In this document: one piece after another, positions 25,022 through 36,594 of the stretch | Numbering within the stretch: position 1 is the stretch's first letter | Layout of the letters: each line of letters begins with the position of its first letter | DNA from: Gordonia lacunae | Lineage (GTDB): Bacteria > Actinomycetota > Actinomycetes > Mycobacteriales > Mycobacteriaceae | DNA: 64,000 nucleotides | Direction: 5' to 3' | Assembly: GCF_002149015.1 (NCBI RefSeq) | Contig: NZ_NGFO01000003.1 | Span: forward strand, 148,779-212,778 | Made by a program: the position numbers and the translations under genes | The notes under the pieces: model-generated | Told to the model about the DNA's origin: nothing | Seen by the model: only the letters and a program-made list of their open reading frames with translations | Database searches by the model: none

Positions 25022-25453
25022 GTGGCATCGACATCGGACTATGCCCAGCAACTCCGGGCCGCAGATCTTCGTGTCACCCAGCCGCGGGTGACGGTGATGC
25101 ATGCCGTCGACGATCACCCACACGCCGACACGGACACGATCTACCATGCGGTACGCGAAACCCTCCCCAAGGTCTCACGTCAGGCCGTCTACGATGTGTT
25201 GCACGCCCTGACCGAGCGCGGTCTGATCCGTCGGATTCAACCGTCTGGTTCGTTGTCGCGCTACGAATTTCGCACCGGAGACAATCACCACCACGTCGTC
25301 TGCCGCGCCTGTGGCGCGATCGGCGACGTGGATTGCGCAGTCGGGGAAGCCCCATGCCTGACCCCATCTGACGACCTCGGCTTCGTTGTCGACGAAGCCG
25401 AGGTCATCTTCTGGGGACTCTGCCCCGAGTGCGCCAGCACGACCCCGACCTGA
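25022..25453 (+). CDS. furA: FurA, ferric-uptake-family regulator of katG
   Basis: FurA represses its own transcription and that of katG and is relieved by peroxide. The 143-residue protein closely follows M. tuberculosis FurA: DYAQQLRAADLRVTQPRV at the N-terminus, VSRQAVYDVLHAL as the recognition helix, GDNHHHVVCRACG and DVDCAVGEAPCLT as metal-binding segments, and ending in LCPECAS. GTG at 25022 was chosen because the M. tuberculosis protein begins at the same place. The upstream ATG at 25010 lies inside the -10 element. The gene is 48 bp upstream of katG and surely cotranscribed with it. Confidence 0.94.
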   Translation: MASTSDYAQQLRAADLRVTQPRVTVMHAVDDHPHADTDTIYHAVRETLPKVSRQAVYDVLHALTERGLIRRIQPSGSLSRYEFRTGDNHHHVVCRACGAIGDVDCAVGEAPCLTPSDDLGFVVDEAEVIFWGLCPECASTTPT

Positions 25454-27727
<2,274 letters not shown>

Positions 27728-27749
27728 CCTCTCACCGTCGCAACCCAGA

Positions 27750-27780
27750 ACACCCCGCGGGTCAGCTGCCCGCGGGGTGT
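27750..27780 (+). terminator. intrinsic-type terminator after katG
   Basis: A perfect 12-bp stem ACACCCCGCGGG / CCCGCGGGGTGT with a 7-nt loop starts 22 nt after the katG stop and ends with TGTT. It closes the furA-katG unit. Confidence 0.85.
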
Positions 27781-27825
27781 TCCGCGTTCAGCAGCCGTTC
27801 AACTCAGCCGAGCTAGGTTCGCTGG

Positions 27826-28305
27826 GTGGACACCGTCAACGGGCTCCCTCTTCACCCGCTCCTCGTGCATCTCGTCGTGGTCCTCGTTCCCCTGACCGCG
27901 CTGATGTCGATCGCAGGTGTGGTGTGGCCGGCGGCGCGTCGTCGGCTCGGCATCCTCACCCCACTGGTCGCGCTGGGCACCCTCATCGCGGTCCCGCTGA
28001 CCACCTCCGCAGGCGAATCGCTGGAGAAACAGATGCCCGCGAGTGCGGCGGTCGAACGCCACGCAGGCCTCGGCGACCAGCTGATCTACTGGGTCGGACC
28101 CCTTTTCGCCCTGGCCGTGCTGTGGTGGGCCGTGCACGACGACCGGTTGATGACCGCCGTCCGGACCAGGGTGTCCGACTCGACGATCCCGACGAGCCGG
28201 CCCGTCGCCGTCGTGCTCGGCGCGCTCCTCGTCGTCGTGGCCGTGCTGTCGGTGATCATGGTGTACCGCATCGGCGAGAGCGGGGCGCGCGCCGTCTGGA
28301 CATGA
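27826..28305 (+). CDS. DUF2231 membrane protein
   Basis: This 159-residue protein has four predicted transmembrane segments (about 14-33, 40-60, 86-102, 126-148). It opens with the family signature NGLPLHPLLVHLVVVLVPL, in which the HPLLVH histidines may bind heme or metal. DUF2231 proteins are often near catalases and redox genes; here it follows katG. The GTG start has TAGGTT 6 nt upstream, so the message may be leaderless. Function is unknown. Confidence 0.8.
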   Translation: MDTVNGLPLHPLLVHLVVVLVPLTALMSIAGVVWPAARRRLGILTPLVALGTLIAVPLTTSAGESLEKQMPASAAVERHAGLGDQLIYWVGPLFALAVLWWAVHDDRLMTAVRTRVSDSTIPTSRPVAVVLGALLVVVAVLSVIMVYRIGESGARAVWT

Positions 28306-28362
28306 GACGCGCGGGGCCGACGGGCCCGCCGGCGGCGGCCCCGACCGGTGATACTGGGACGC

Positions 28363-29052
28363 ATGCGCGTGCTGGTGATCGAGGACGACCCGCGGGCGGC
28401 CGAGACACTTCGCCGCACCCTGGCGGCCGAGGGCTGGACAGTCGACACCGCCGACAACGGGGCCGACGGCGTGGAGAATGCCGGCACCCGGACCTACGAC
28501 GTGATCGTCAGCGACATCATGATGCCGCGCCTCAACGGGTATGAGGTGGTCCGCGAGCTCCGCAGGCGCGGGGTGTGGACGCCGGTTCTGATGCTCACCG
28601 CGAAGGACGGCGAGTACGACGAGGCGGACGCCTTCGACCTCGGTGCCGACGACTATCTCGTCAAACCGTTCTCGTTCGTCGTGTTGTCAGCCCGCCTCCG
28701 GGCGCTGGTGAGACGCGGTGCTCCCGAGCGTCCCGCTGTGCTCCGTGCCGGTTCGCTCACCCTGGACCCCGCGACGCGGGACGTCCGGCGCGGCGACACC
28801 CCGATCCGGCTGACCGCCCGTGAGTTCGCCGTGCTCGAATTCCTGATGCGACACAAGGGAACCGTGGTCAGCAAGACCGAGATCCTGGAGTCGGTGTGGG
28901 ACGCGCACTACCGGGGCGACGACAACATCGTCGAGGTGTACGTCGGCTATCTGCGCCGCCGCATCGACACCCCGTTCGGTTGCCGAACCATCGAAACCAT
29001 CCGGGGCGCGGGCTATCTCCTCGCCGGCGACGGCGGCGGGCCGCTGTCGTGA
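28363..29052 (+). CDS. OmpR-family response regulator
   Basis: This 229-residue two-component regulator has a receiver domain with the phospho-acceptor Asp51 in DVIVSDIMMP, the conserved Lys in DYLVKPFSF, and a winged-helix DNA-binding domain from about residue 130 (RLTAREFAVLEFLMRHKGTVVSK; YVGYLRRRID). ATG at 28363 has GATACT 7 nt upstream and no ribosome binding site, so translation is probably leaderless. The cognate kinase is encoded antiparallel and the two genes overlap by 40 bp at their 3' ends. Confidence 0.93.
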   Translation: MRVLVIEDDPRAAETLRRTLAAEGWTVDTADNGADGVENAGTRTYDVIVSDIMMPRLNGYEVVRELRRRGVWTPVLMLTAKDGEYDEADAFDLGADDYLVKPFSFVVLSARLRALVRRGAPERPAVLRAGSLTLDPATRDVRRGDTPIRLTAREFAVLEFLMRHKGTVVSKTEILESVWDAHYRGDDNIVEVYVGYLRRRIDTPFGCRTIETIRGAGYLLAGDGGGPLS

Positions 29053-30434
29053 GGTGCCGCGCGCGGTAGCGACAGCTCGATTGCGAACCCGTCGCCCCCC
29101 GTGTCGACGACCGACACCGTACCGCCGTGCGCGTGCACTATCTCGGCCACGATCGACAGCCCGAGACCCGTGCCGCCACCACGCGCACGGGCGGCGTCCA
29201 GCCGGACGAACCGATCGAAGATCCGGGCCCGGTCGTCGTCAGGGACGCCGACACCGTCGTCGGCGACCGTCACCGCCACCTGCTCCGGCCGGACCGCCAT
29301 CGTGACGCTGACCGCGCCACCGGCGTGACGGGCCGCGTTGTCGCCCAGGTTGCGCAATGCTCGCGCGAGCTGGCGGCGGTCGCCGGTCACCCGAACCGGC
29401 ACCACCGTGGCGTCGACGTCGAGTTCGGTCGTCAGGTCGAGCCGGGTGACCTCGTCGTTGACGACGTCGTCGAGATCGACGTCCTCGAATTCGGGGCGCA
29501 GCCCGTACTCGTCGGCGCGCGCGAGCAACAGCAGGTCGTCGATCAGATCTCGCAGACGATAGGCCTCGGGCAACAACAGAGTCGACACCGCGTCGGCATC
29601 GATCGGCTCACCGGTCCGGTCGGCCAGCTCGAGCAGCCCGATGATCGTGACGAGCGGGCTCCGCAGCTCATGCGACGAATCGCCGACGAAGCGGAGTTGC
29701 TGGTCGCGGGCGAACGCGAGCCGGTCCAGCATCTCGTTCATCGTCTCGGCCAGGGTCGCGATCTCATCTCCGGTGTCGGGAACGGGAACACGGCGGGCGA
29801 CCCCCGCGCGGGAGATGTCGGCGACTTCGGCACGGATGGACTCGACCGGACGGAGCGCTCGCCGCAGCAGCTGATTGGTCGCGATCACCGCCGCCGCGAG
29901 AATGATCGGGAACACCACGCACAGCACGGCGAACACCGTCCACACGGTGGCATGGATTCGGCCTTCCCCCGCACCGACCACCACCGTGACCAGGTCGCCG
30001 GACACTTCGGCACCCTGGATGGTCGCGCGGTACTCGGTGTCGCTGCCCGGGAACGCGATGTCGATCACGTGGCGGGTCCCGGCGCGGCCGGCAGGCGGCA
30101 CGAGCGCCCGGTTCTGCTCGGAACCGGGAGTGGCGGCCAGCACGCCACCGTCGGCACCGACGATCTGGACGATGTCCACGGCCTCGGTCCGTTCCAGCAG
30201 AGACGGGTCGAGCCCGGCGACGCCGGACCGCGATATCGCATCGACGATCTCGCCGCTGCGCGCGGCGGTGGCACCGTCGGCAGCGGCATTCAACGAGTGA
30301 TGCAGGACGAACAGCACGATTCCGCCGGCGATCAGCAGAGCGGTGAACAGCATCGCCGCGCCGACGAACGTCAGTCGCGTGCGCACGCTGGTCGCCCGGA
30401 GCCGCCGGCGACGGTCGGGCGCCGCGGGGGTCAC
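29013..30434 (-). CDS. sensor histidine kinase
   Basis: The 473-residue membrane kinase has a first transmembrane helix (about 22-48), an extracytoplasmic sensor of about 110 residues, a second helix (about 163-188), and a HAMP segment (LRRALRPVESIRAEVADISR). The dimerisation box is FVGDSSHELRSPL, with His255 as phosphorylation site. The N box LGDNAARHA, G1 DDGVGVPDD and G2 GGGTGLGLSIV complete the ATPase. GTG at 30434 shares four bases (GTGA) with the NRPS stop, so kinase translation is coupled to the NRPS. Longer upstream reading is frame shadow of the NRPS. It tail-overlaps the response regulator gene. Confidence 0.92.
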   Translation of the reverse strand: MTPAAPDRRRRLRATSVRTRLTFVGAAMLFTALLIAGGIVLFVLHHSLNAAADGATAARSGEIVDAISRSGVAGLDPSLLERTEAVDIVQIVGADGGVLAATPGSEQNRALVPPAGRAGTRHVIDIAFPGSDTEYRATIQGAEVSGDLVTVVVGAGEGRIHATVWTVFAVLCVVFPIILAAAVIATNQLLRRALRPVESIRAEVADISRAGVARRVPVPDTGDEIATLAETMNEMLDRLAFARDQQLRFVGDSSHELRSPLVTIIGLLELADRTGEPIDADAVSTLLLPEAYRLRDLIDDLLLLARADEYGLRPEFEDVDLDDVVNDEVTRLDLTTELDVDATVVPVRVTGDRRQLARALRNLGDNAARHAGGAVSVTMAVRPEQVAVTVADDGVGVPDDDRARIFDRFVRLDAARARGGGTGLGLSIVAEIVHAHGGTVSVVDTGGDGFAIELSLPRAAPHDSGPPPSPARR

Positions 30435-33400
30435 GCCCGGCGCACGCACGCGACGACCTCGGCGAGCACCTGCTCGACCCGGGACTCCGCGAGCGCGGAG
30501 GCCGCGCCGGTCACCAGGACCTGCAGCTCCCCCTGCGCGGTCGGCGAGCCCTCGATCTGCAGCATCCATCGCGTGGTCCGTGGCGCGAACACGTACAGGC
30601 GACCGCCCGCGCTCGGCCGGGTGATCATCGGGGTCCAGCCGAGCAGCACCGGCACCGGGAAGAGGCGCCCATCGACGACCGGCCGACCCAGTACGTCCAG
30701 CACCTCCTCCATCGGCCCCGTCGCCGCCGCGATGCATCGACGGGTGCGCTCGACCGAGCCGCGGACATCCTCGCAGGCGTCGAGCGGCGTGACCGCAGCG
30801 ACGACGAAGTCGCCCACGGTGTCCTCGGCGCCCGCCGGGCGCGTGGACGCCGCGGTGGCCGCCATCACCCGGTCTTGTCCGGTCAGCCGCGCGAGCGCCT
30901 CCGACACCGATCTCCCGAATGCCTCGAACGGGGTCATACCCTGCTCGGCCGCACCGGAACGGAACCGTGCGTAGACGCGGGCGTCGACGAGAGCCCGTCG
31001 ACGAATCGCCGTGGACTGCGCGCACGAGACGGGGTCCAGCCCATCCAGGGTGAAGGCCCCCGCGGGCGGCATGCCCAGCAATCGGTGCCACGACCCACCG
31101 TCGAACTCGTCGGTGTCGGCGCGTTGTGCGGGCGGCGAGATGAGTTGCACCGCCGGAACATCCACTCCGCGGGCGATCAGGTCCGCCTCTCGGGCCAGTG
31201 TTCCGAGCGAATGACCGTCGACCGCGATGTGATGGAACACCGCGACCGCGGCCACCACACCGTCGTCGGCATCCGCCAGGATCCGCACGCAGAACGGCGG
31301 CGCGACCCGAACATCGAGCGACGCCGACATCTGTTCGGCGTGTGTGCGCAGCCTCGCGCGCCCCGGGTTCAGGTCTCGGTCCGAAACCACCTGTACGGCA
31401 ACGTCGACCGCGGCGTCGGCGCCCCCGGCGAGCGCCCGCTGGACCGGCCCGGCGGGGGTGTCCGGATAGCTCGACCGCAGGGCCGGGTGCCGATCGGCCA
31501 ACGCACGGAGCAATTCTCGCAGTTCGGCCGTGGTGGGCCGCCCGCTCTCGGGTGGAACCCATCCGACACGGACCAGCTGCCCGTGCGGGTGTCCCGGCGC
31601 ACGTTCGACCGTCCGTTCCGCGGACGTCAGTGGACGATCGTCGTCCGGTGCGGCCGGCCGCCGTGCAGCAACGTCCGGGCGCCTCGGCTCGACCATCCGT
31701 TCGGCCAGTGTCTCCAGGTCGGGCGCGGTGAGCACGTCGTCGGGCCCGATCTCGGAATGTCCTGCCGCAGTCAGTGACCCGACGACCCGCATGACCGCCA
31801 GGGAGTCGCCGCCCTGCTCGAGGAACCCGGCGAACAGATCCACCTCATCAGTGCCCAGCGCCTCGCCCACGACCTGCACCAGCAGGGTCTCGTGGGAGCC
31901 GACGGGTCCGCGCGCCGCCCGGCGACCGGGGAGCGGGTGGTCCGCCAGTTCTCCGACGTCGAGCTTGCCGTTGCCGGTACGGGGCAGTGCGTCGATGCCG
32001 ACGATGAGCGCCGGCACCATGTACGACGGCAGGACACCGGAGACCGCGCGACGCAGCCCGGGTGCATCGACGTCCGTTCCGGTGCCCTGCGGCACGACGA
32101 ATGACACCAGCGCGGTACGGCCCGACGGCAACTCGCGCAGAATCGTCGCGGAACTCCGCACATCGGTGCATCGCCCGAGCGCGGCGTCGATCTCGGCGAG
32201 TTCGATACGCAAGCCCCGCAGGGTGATCTGACCGTCGCGGCGTCCGAGCAGTCGGATCTCACCGCCCTCGGTCCACTGGGCCAGATCGCCGGTTCGGTAC
32301 ATCACCTCCTCGGCCGAGAACGTGCTCTGCACAAAGGCCTCCGCCGTGGACGCCGGGTCGTCGAGATAACCGTCGGCCAGCTGCGGTCCCGCGCAGTGGA
32401 GCGTGCCGAGCGCCCCGGGAGGTTGTGGCCGGCCCCGGCGATCAAGGACCGCCTCGTCGACCCCGACCATCGGCGGGCCCACGGTGATCGCCCCGCCCGG
32501 CGACAGCGGTGCCGAGATGTTGATGCTGCACCGGGCCTCGGTGGGTCCGTACGCATTCCGCAGCCGGACGCGTCCCGACCAGCGGTCGATCACCCGCGGC
32601 GACGGCGGTTCGCCACCGATGATCACCTGCACCAGGTCGTCGGCGAGATCCAGCGGCAGGGTGTCGAGGACCGACGGCGTGACGATGAGGTGACTGACGC
32701 GATGCCGGCGGATCAGGTGCGCGAGAGCATCACCACCGGGAGTCGACCGCGGCGCGACGACGACGGTCGCCCCACAGACGACCCCGCACAGCATCTCGAC
32801 GATCCCGGTGTCGAAGGTCGGGGATGACGCGTGCAGAATGCGTGACCCTGGCACGAGCGCGTACGTCTGTCGGATCTCCGCGATCAGGGCGGGCAGCCCG
32901 CGGTGGGGCATGATCACGCCTTTGGGGGTTCCGGTGGAACCCGACGTGAACAGCAGGTAGGCAGCATCGTCGGGACCACGTTCCAAGCCCGGCCACCGTT
33001 CGGCGATCGGGGAACCGGGGTCGTCGTGCTCGAGGTCGAGCCACCGGATCGAGCCCGGGCGGGAGGCGCCCGGCACGCACAATCCGACTTTGGCGCCGGA
33101 GCGATCGAGCAGATCCCGCGTACGCGCCTCCGGTGCGAACGGGTCGCCGACCGGCACCCAGACGCCGCCCGCACACAGCACCGACCAGAACGCGACGACG
33201 GAGGCCACCGACCGCTCGATGGACACCGCCACCCGGTCGCCCGCACCGACCCCGGCCTCCAGGAGCAACCGGGTCCCGCGATCCACCCGACGCGCGAATT
33301 CTCGTCGGGACACCGGCACCTCACCGTCGATGATCGCGATGGCCTCCGGGTCCGCCGACCGGTGGTCCTCCAGGTGGCTCACGGTGGGCGTGAAGGGCGG

Positions 33401-34687
33401 TGCCGGTGGTCCGCTCCGGCACCGGAAGCGCTCCCACTCCCCGTCGACGAACACCGAATCGTCGGGAATCGGTGGGCCGCCGTCCAGTTCGCGCAGTGTG
33501 GCGGTGAGGTGCCGGTCGAAACGTCGGGCGACGGTGGCCAGCGCATCGCTGTCGACGACGGCGGCCGGAGCTTCCCAGGTGACCGCCCGGCGACCGTTCT
33601 GGTCGGCGGGATGCAGGGTCACCGCGACGTCGGAGATCGGTCCGGTCCGCATCACCTCGAGTCCCCAGTGCAAGCCGTCGACAGCGGGCGGCTCGAAACC
33701 CGGCAAGAGGTTGACCACCGCACCGAAGCCGTTCAGCCCGTGCTGGTTTCGCAGCATGTCCTCGCGATGGTAGCGCTGATGGCGCAGTGCCTCGATCAGG
33801 GCCGACGACACCTCGGCGAGGGCCTGCCCGGCATCGCGGTCCCCGATCCCGTCGAGGCGCAACGGCACGACGTTCGAGACGGGCTGGACCGCGCGGAGAC
33901 GTGTCGCCGAGGTACGTGCGGCGACCGGGAGACTCAGTCCCACGTCCGGGGTGTCGAGGAGGCGGGCGCACAGACCCGCGAACGCGGTGACGAACTCGGC
34001 CGACGATGCGGTGCGCGGGCTGGTCAGGGTGTCGGTGACGCGCGTGATCGACGACGTGAAATGTGGGACGGAACCGGCCAGCAGGGACGGTTCGAGGCCG
34101 TCGAGTCGTCGCGCCCAGTGTTGTCCGTCGGTCCCTCGGCGTCGCGAGTCGCGGTACTTCTCCTCTTCGGCCTCGAGTTCGATGTCGTCGGCGAGAGGCA
34201 TCTCGTCCGGCCGCGCGGTACCCGCGTAGACAGCGGCGATGTGTGCCATCACCCGCAGGACGCCGGCGCCGTCGGTGAGCACGTGGTGTACCCGCACGAT
34301 CCACCGGTGGGCGGCGGGAGCGAGAACGTGCAATTCGCTGCGGAACAGCGGCAGTCCGAGGTCGGCACCTGCGGGGTCATCGAGGAAACGCTGCGCACGC
34401 GCCTCGCTCTCGGCCGCGGGGTCGGCACACCCGGACAGGTCCACGTACTCCACCGGGTCCAGTCCGGAACCGGCTGGTTGCAAGGGGTGCGGATGACCGT
34501 CGGCGGGCGAACGATCCGGACTCAGACGTACGTCGCACCAGCCGACGTGGTCGAGCACGGCACCGGCCGTGCGGTGGAGTCGTTCGGCATCGAGCGGGCC
34601 GCTCAGGTTCAGGCCGAAGGCGACGACATGCGAGACCTCGGGATGCAGCAGTTGCGAGAGCCACAGGCCGCGGCGGGTGACGGTCAT
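30431..34687 (-). CDS. single-module non-ribosomal peptide synthetase (C-A-PCP-C)
   Basis: This 1418-residue NRPS carries a condensation domain with HHVLTDG (His134). The adenylation domain has FTSGSTGTPKG near 580, NAYGPTE near 710, YRTGDLAQW, and GRRDGQITLRGLRIELAEID near 822. A carrier domain with GGDSL (phosphopantetheine Ser962) and a second condensation-type domain with HHIAVDG (His1152) follow. No thioesterase or reductase domain is seen. My by-eye specificity code is D-T-V-?-I-G-A-C-S-K, which I cannot assign. The second ATG (34687) was chosen because AGGGGG lies 9 nt upstream; ATG at 34708 is the alternative. The coupled kinase gene follows. No MbtH gene is in the window. Confidence 0.92.
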   Translation of the reverse strand: MTVTRRGLWLSQLLHPEVSHVVAFGLNLSGPLDAERLHRTAGAVLDHVGWCDVRLSPDRSPADGHPHPLQPAGSGLDPVEYVDLSGCADPAAESEARAQRFLDDPAGADLGLPLFRSELHVLAPAAHRWIVRVHHVLTDGAGVLRVMAHIAAVYAGTARPDEMPLADDIELEAEEEKYRDSRRRGTDGQHWARRLDGLEPSLLAGSVPHFTSSITRVTDTLTSPRTASSAEFVTAFAGLCARLLDTPDVGLSLPVAARTSATRLRAVQPVSNVVPLRLDGIGDRDAGQALAEVSSALIEALRHQRYHREDMLRNQHGLNGFGAVVNLLPGFEPPAVDGLHWGLEVMRTGPISDVAVTLHPADQNGRRAVTWEAPAAVVDSDALATVARRFDRHLTATLRELDGGPPIPDDSVFVDGEWERFRCRSGPPAPPFTPTVSHLEDHRSADPEAIAIIDGEVPVSRREFARRVDRGTRLLLEAGVGAGDRVAVSIERSVASVVAFWSVLCAGGVWVPVGDPFAPEARTRDLLDRSGAKVGLCVPGASRPGSIRWLDLEHDDPGSPIAERWPGLERGPDDAAYLLFTSGSTGTPKGVIMPHRGLPALIAEIRQTYALVPGSRILHASSPTFDTGIVEMLCGVVCGATVVVAPRSTPGGDALAHLIRRHRVSHLIVTPSVLDTLPLDLADDLVQVIIGGEPPSPRVIDRWSGRVRLRNAYGPTEARCSINISAPLSPGGAITVGPPMVGVDEAVLDRRGRPQPPGALGTLHCAGPQLADGYLDDPASTAEAFVQSTFSAEEVMYRTGDLAQWTEGGEIRLLGRRDGQITLRGLRIELAEIDAALGRCTDVRSSATILRELPSGRTALVSFVVPQGTGTDVDAPGLRRAVSGVLPSYMVPALIVGIDALPRTGNGKLDVGELADHPLPGRRAARGPVGSHETLLVQVVGEALGTDEVDLFAGFLEQGGDSLAVMRVVGSLTAAGHSEIGPDDVLTAPDLETLAERMVEPRRPDVAARRPAAPDDDRPLTSAERTVERAPGHPHGQLVRVGWVPPESGRPTTAELRELLRALADRHPALRSSYPDTPAGPVQRALAGGADAAVDVAVQVVSDRDLNPGRARLRTHAEQMSASLDVRVAPPFCVRILADADDGVVAAVAVFHHIAVDGHSLGTLAREADLIARGVDVPAVQLISPPAQRADTDEFDGGSWHRLLGMPPAGAFTLDGLDPVSCAQSTAIRRRALVDARVYARFRSGAAEQGMTPFEAFGRSVSEALARLTGQDRVMAATAASTRPAGAEDTVGDFVVAAVTPLDACEDVRGSVERTRRCIAAATGPMEEVLDVLGRPVVDGRLFPVPVLLGWTPMITRPSAGGRLYVFAPRTTRWMLQIEGSPTAQGELQVLVTGAASALAESRVEQVLAEVVACVRRA

Positions 34688-34831
34688 CGCGGATCGCCCC
34701 CTGGACATCGTCGGGTGAAGCCGCGCCCGGAGATCACGTCCCGACCGTAGGTCCGGCGAGTTGAACGGACGCTGAAACGTGAGGTCCGGCGGTCGACGAC
34801 GAACGCCGCCCGCGGTGCATCTCCCGCAGCG

Positions 34832-35923
34832 TCACGCCCCGAGCGCGCGGGCGAACATCGGCCAGGACTCATGCATCTGGTCCTCCCAGTACCCCCAGGA
34901 ATGCGTACCGGTCGCCGGGAGCCGGACGACGGCCGGGATGCGGAGGGCGGCGAGGCGATTCGCCATCGTCACCGTGCACGATCGTGCGGTCGCCTCCGCG
35001 AAACCGCCGGCGGCGACCTGCTCGGCGAGTTCCCCCACGTTGCCGGCGACTCGCCGGTCGGACAGGTTGTCGTGCGCGCCGGGCAGGCCGGTCGCGGCGC
35101 TGATCCACAGGGCAGGGGTGCGGCGAGCGAGCTTGTAGGCATTGATCACCGGGTCCTGCGCCGCCCACTGCGGGTCACCGGGCGGACCGTACATGTTGCT
35201 GGCGTCGGCGAGTCCGGGGACGAACGCGACATTGCGCAGCAGCAACTGCCCGGTGGGCGATGCGGTGTCCGCGCACCCCGAGTAGGAGCCCACCGCCCGG
35301 TAGAACCCGGGGTGGTTCTCGGCGATCCGGAGCACCGCCGTACCCGCCATCGAGATACCCGCGACGCCGCGCGAGCGTCCCGGACCGGATCGTCCCCCGT
35401 GTGCGTTCTCGAAGGCCGCGGGCAACTCCGAGGTCAGGAAGGTCTCCCACCGCAGGGGCCGGGACGTCTTCACGCCGAAGCGGAAGTTCGCTGCCGGATC
35501 GACGCGGCGCCAGTCGGCGTAGTAGCTCGCGGCACCGCCGATCGGGGTCACGGTCCACACGTTCTTGTTCGCGTAGAACGCGTTGGCGTCGGTGGCGTGC
35601 GTCCAGTCGTCGTTGTCCTCGCCGCCGGTCGATCCGCTGAGCAGGTACATCACCGGGGCGGCCTGGTTCCGGTTGGCCGGCGTCTGCACCAGCGACGGGA
35701 CCTGGGTATGCATGGACCGCGACCACACCGACACCACCAGGTTCCGCGGCGACACCCAGGTCTCCCGGTATGGCGCTCCCGCGGTCGCCTTGGCGTAGCG
35801 GACCCCGGCGAGGGTGTCCGCGGCCGCGGTTCCGGCCGCCGGCACGAGCAGCCCCGAGATGCCGAGCACCATGCACAGGACGGCAGTGCCGGCGGCGATA
35901 GCGGCGTTGGACAAGCGAGGCAT
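34832..35923 (-). CDS. secreted mycolyltransferase-like esterase (antigen 85 fold)
   Basis: Antigen-85-type enzymes move mycolic acids onto arabinogalactan or trehalose outside the membrane. This 363-residue protein starts with a signal peptide (MPRLSNAAIAAGTAVLCMVL, cleavage near AGTAAADT). It shows LLSGSTGGEDNDDW in the acceptor region, the nucleophile elbow GISMAGTA, and a C-terminal His motif TGTHSWGYWEDQM, giving a Ser-His alpha/beta-hydrolase. ATG at 35923 was chosen because AGGGAG lies 7 nt upstream and the signal peptide follows at once. It implies a mycolate-bearing cell envelope. No PG-binding C-terminal repeat is present. Confidence 0.88.
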   Translation of the reverse strand: MPRLSNAAIAAGTAVLCMVLGISGLLVPAAGTAAADTLAGVRYAKATAGAPYRETWVSPRNLVVSVWSRSMHTQVPSLVQTPANRNQAAPVMYLLSGSTGGEDNDDWTHATDANAFYANKNVWTVTPIGGAASYYADWRRVDPAANFRFGVKTSRPLRWETFLTSELPAAFENAHGGRSGPGRSRGVAGISMAGTAVLRIAENHPGFYRAVGSYSGCADTASPTGQLLLRNVAFVPGLADASNMYGPPGDPQWAAQDPVINAYKLARRTPALWISAATGLPGAHDNLSDRRVAGNVGELAEQVAAGGFAEATARSCTVTMANRLAALRIPAVVRLPATGTHSWGYWEDQMHESWPMFARALGA

Positions 35924-36084
35924 CCGTGGCTCCCTGAGTTCGGGCCGGGTCATCGAACCGGCTCCGTCATCGTATGCACATCGCCCTGTACCCAGAACCG
36001 TTCGGGTCAATCGTCCAGAGCTGTCGCACAGCGGAATCGGACGAATCGGTTATCCCCTCCGCCGGGTCGACGTACGGTCGGACG

Positions 36085-36561
36085 ATGACACCACTCCTGC
36101 GCACCACCGTCGCGACGCTCGCCGCCGCGGCCGCACTCCTGACACCCCTCGCGATGTCGTCGGCGACGGCGAATGCCACGCCGTCATCCGGAATCTCGGC
36201 GGTCAGCCTGGCCAAGGCGGACATCCCGGCGGATCTGCTGCCCTTCGTGCCCGACGGCGTGCACGTCGAAGTCCGCGAGATCACCATCGCGCCCGGCGGC
36301 ACCACCGGCTGGCATTATCACGACGGCCCGCTCTACGGCCTGGTCCGCCAGGGCACGCTCACCCATCCCGGCTCCGACTGCAAGCCGGTCGTCTACCGGA
36401 CCGGTGACATCATCCAGGAGCCCGGCGGCAAGGTGAACACCCACGAGGGCACCAATCTCGGGACCACCCCGGTCGTCCTCGACGTCCTCTATCTGATGCC
36501 CCTGAACAAGCCGCTCTCCGAGGACGCGCCGGCACCCCCCTGTGCGACAGCCGCTCCCTGA
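36085..36561 (+). CDS. secreted cupin-domain protein
   Basis: This 158-residue protein has an N-terminal signal sequence (LLRTTVATLAAAAALLTPLAM, cleavage near ATANATPS). A single small cupin barrel follows with motif 1 GGTTGWHYHDGPLYGLVRQG and motif 2 GDIIQEPGGKVNTHEG, which provide a possible metal site. It is probably extracytoplasmic. TACGGT lies 6 nt before the ATG at 36085, compatible with a leaderless start. The ligand or reaction is unknown. A repeat array follows its stop. Confidence 0.78.
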   Translation: MTPLLRTTVATLAAAAALLTPLAMSSATANATPSSGISAVSLAKADIPADLLPFVPDGVHVEVREITIAPGGTTGWHYHDGPLYGLVRQGTLTHPGSDCKPVVYRTGDIIQEPGGKVNTHEGTNLGTTPVVLDVLYLMPLNKPLSEDAPAPPCATAAP

Positions 36562-36594
36562 CGGCAAGCGCCTGGACCCACGGTCCTGAGGTGC

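Noticed and set aside
30435..31562. N-terminal extension of the histidine kinase to 849 residues
   Set aside because: The extra part is an off-frame reading of the NRPS condensation domain; the real GTG start overlaps the NRPS stop.
34706..34708. First ATG of the NRPS gene
   Set aside because: The AGGGGG ribosome binding site sits between this ATG and the second one, at correct distance only for the second.
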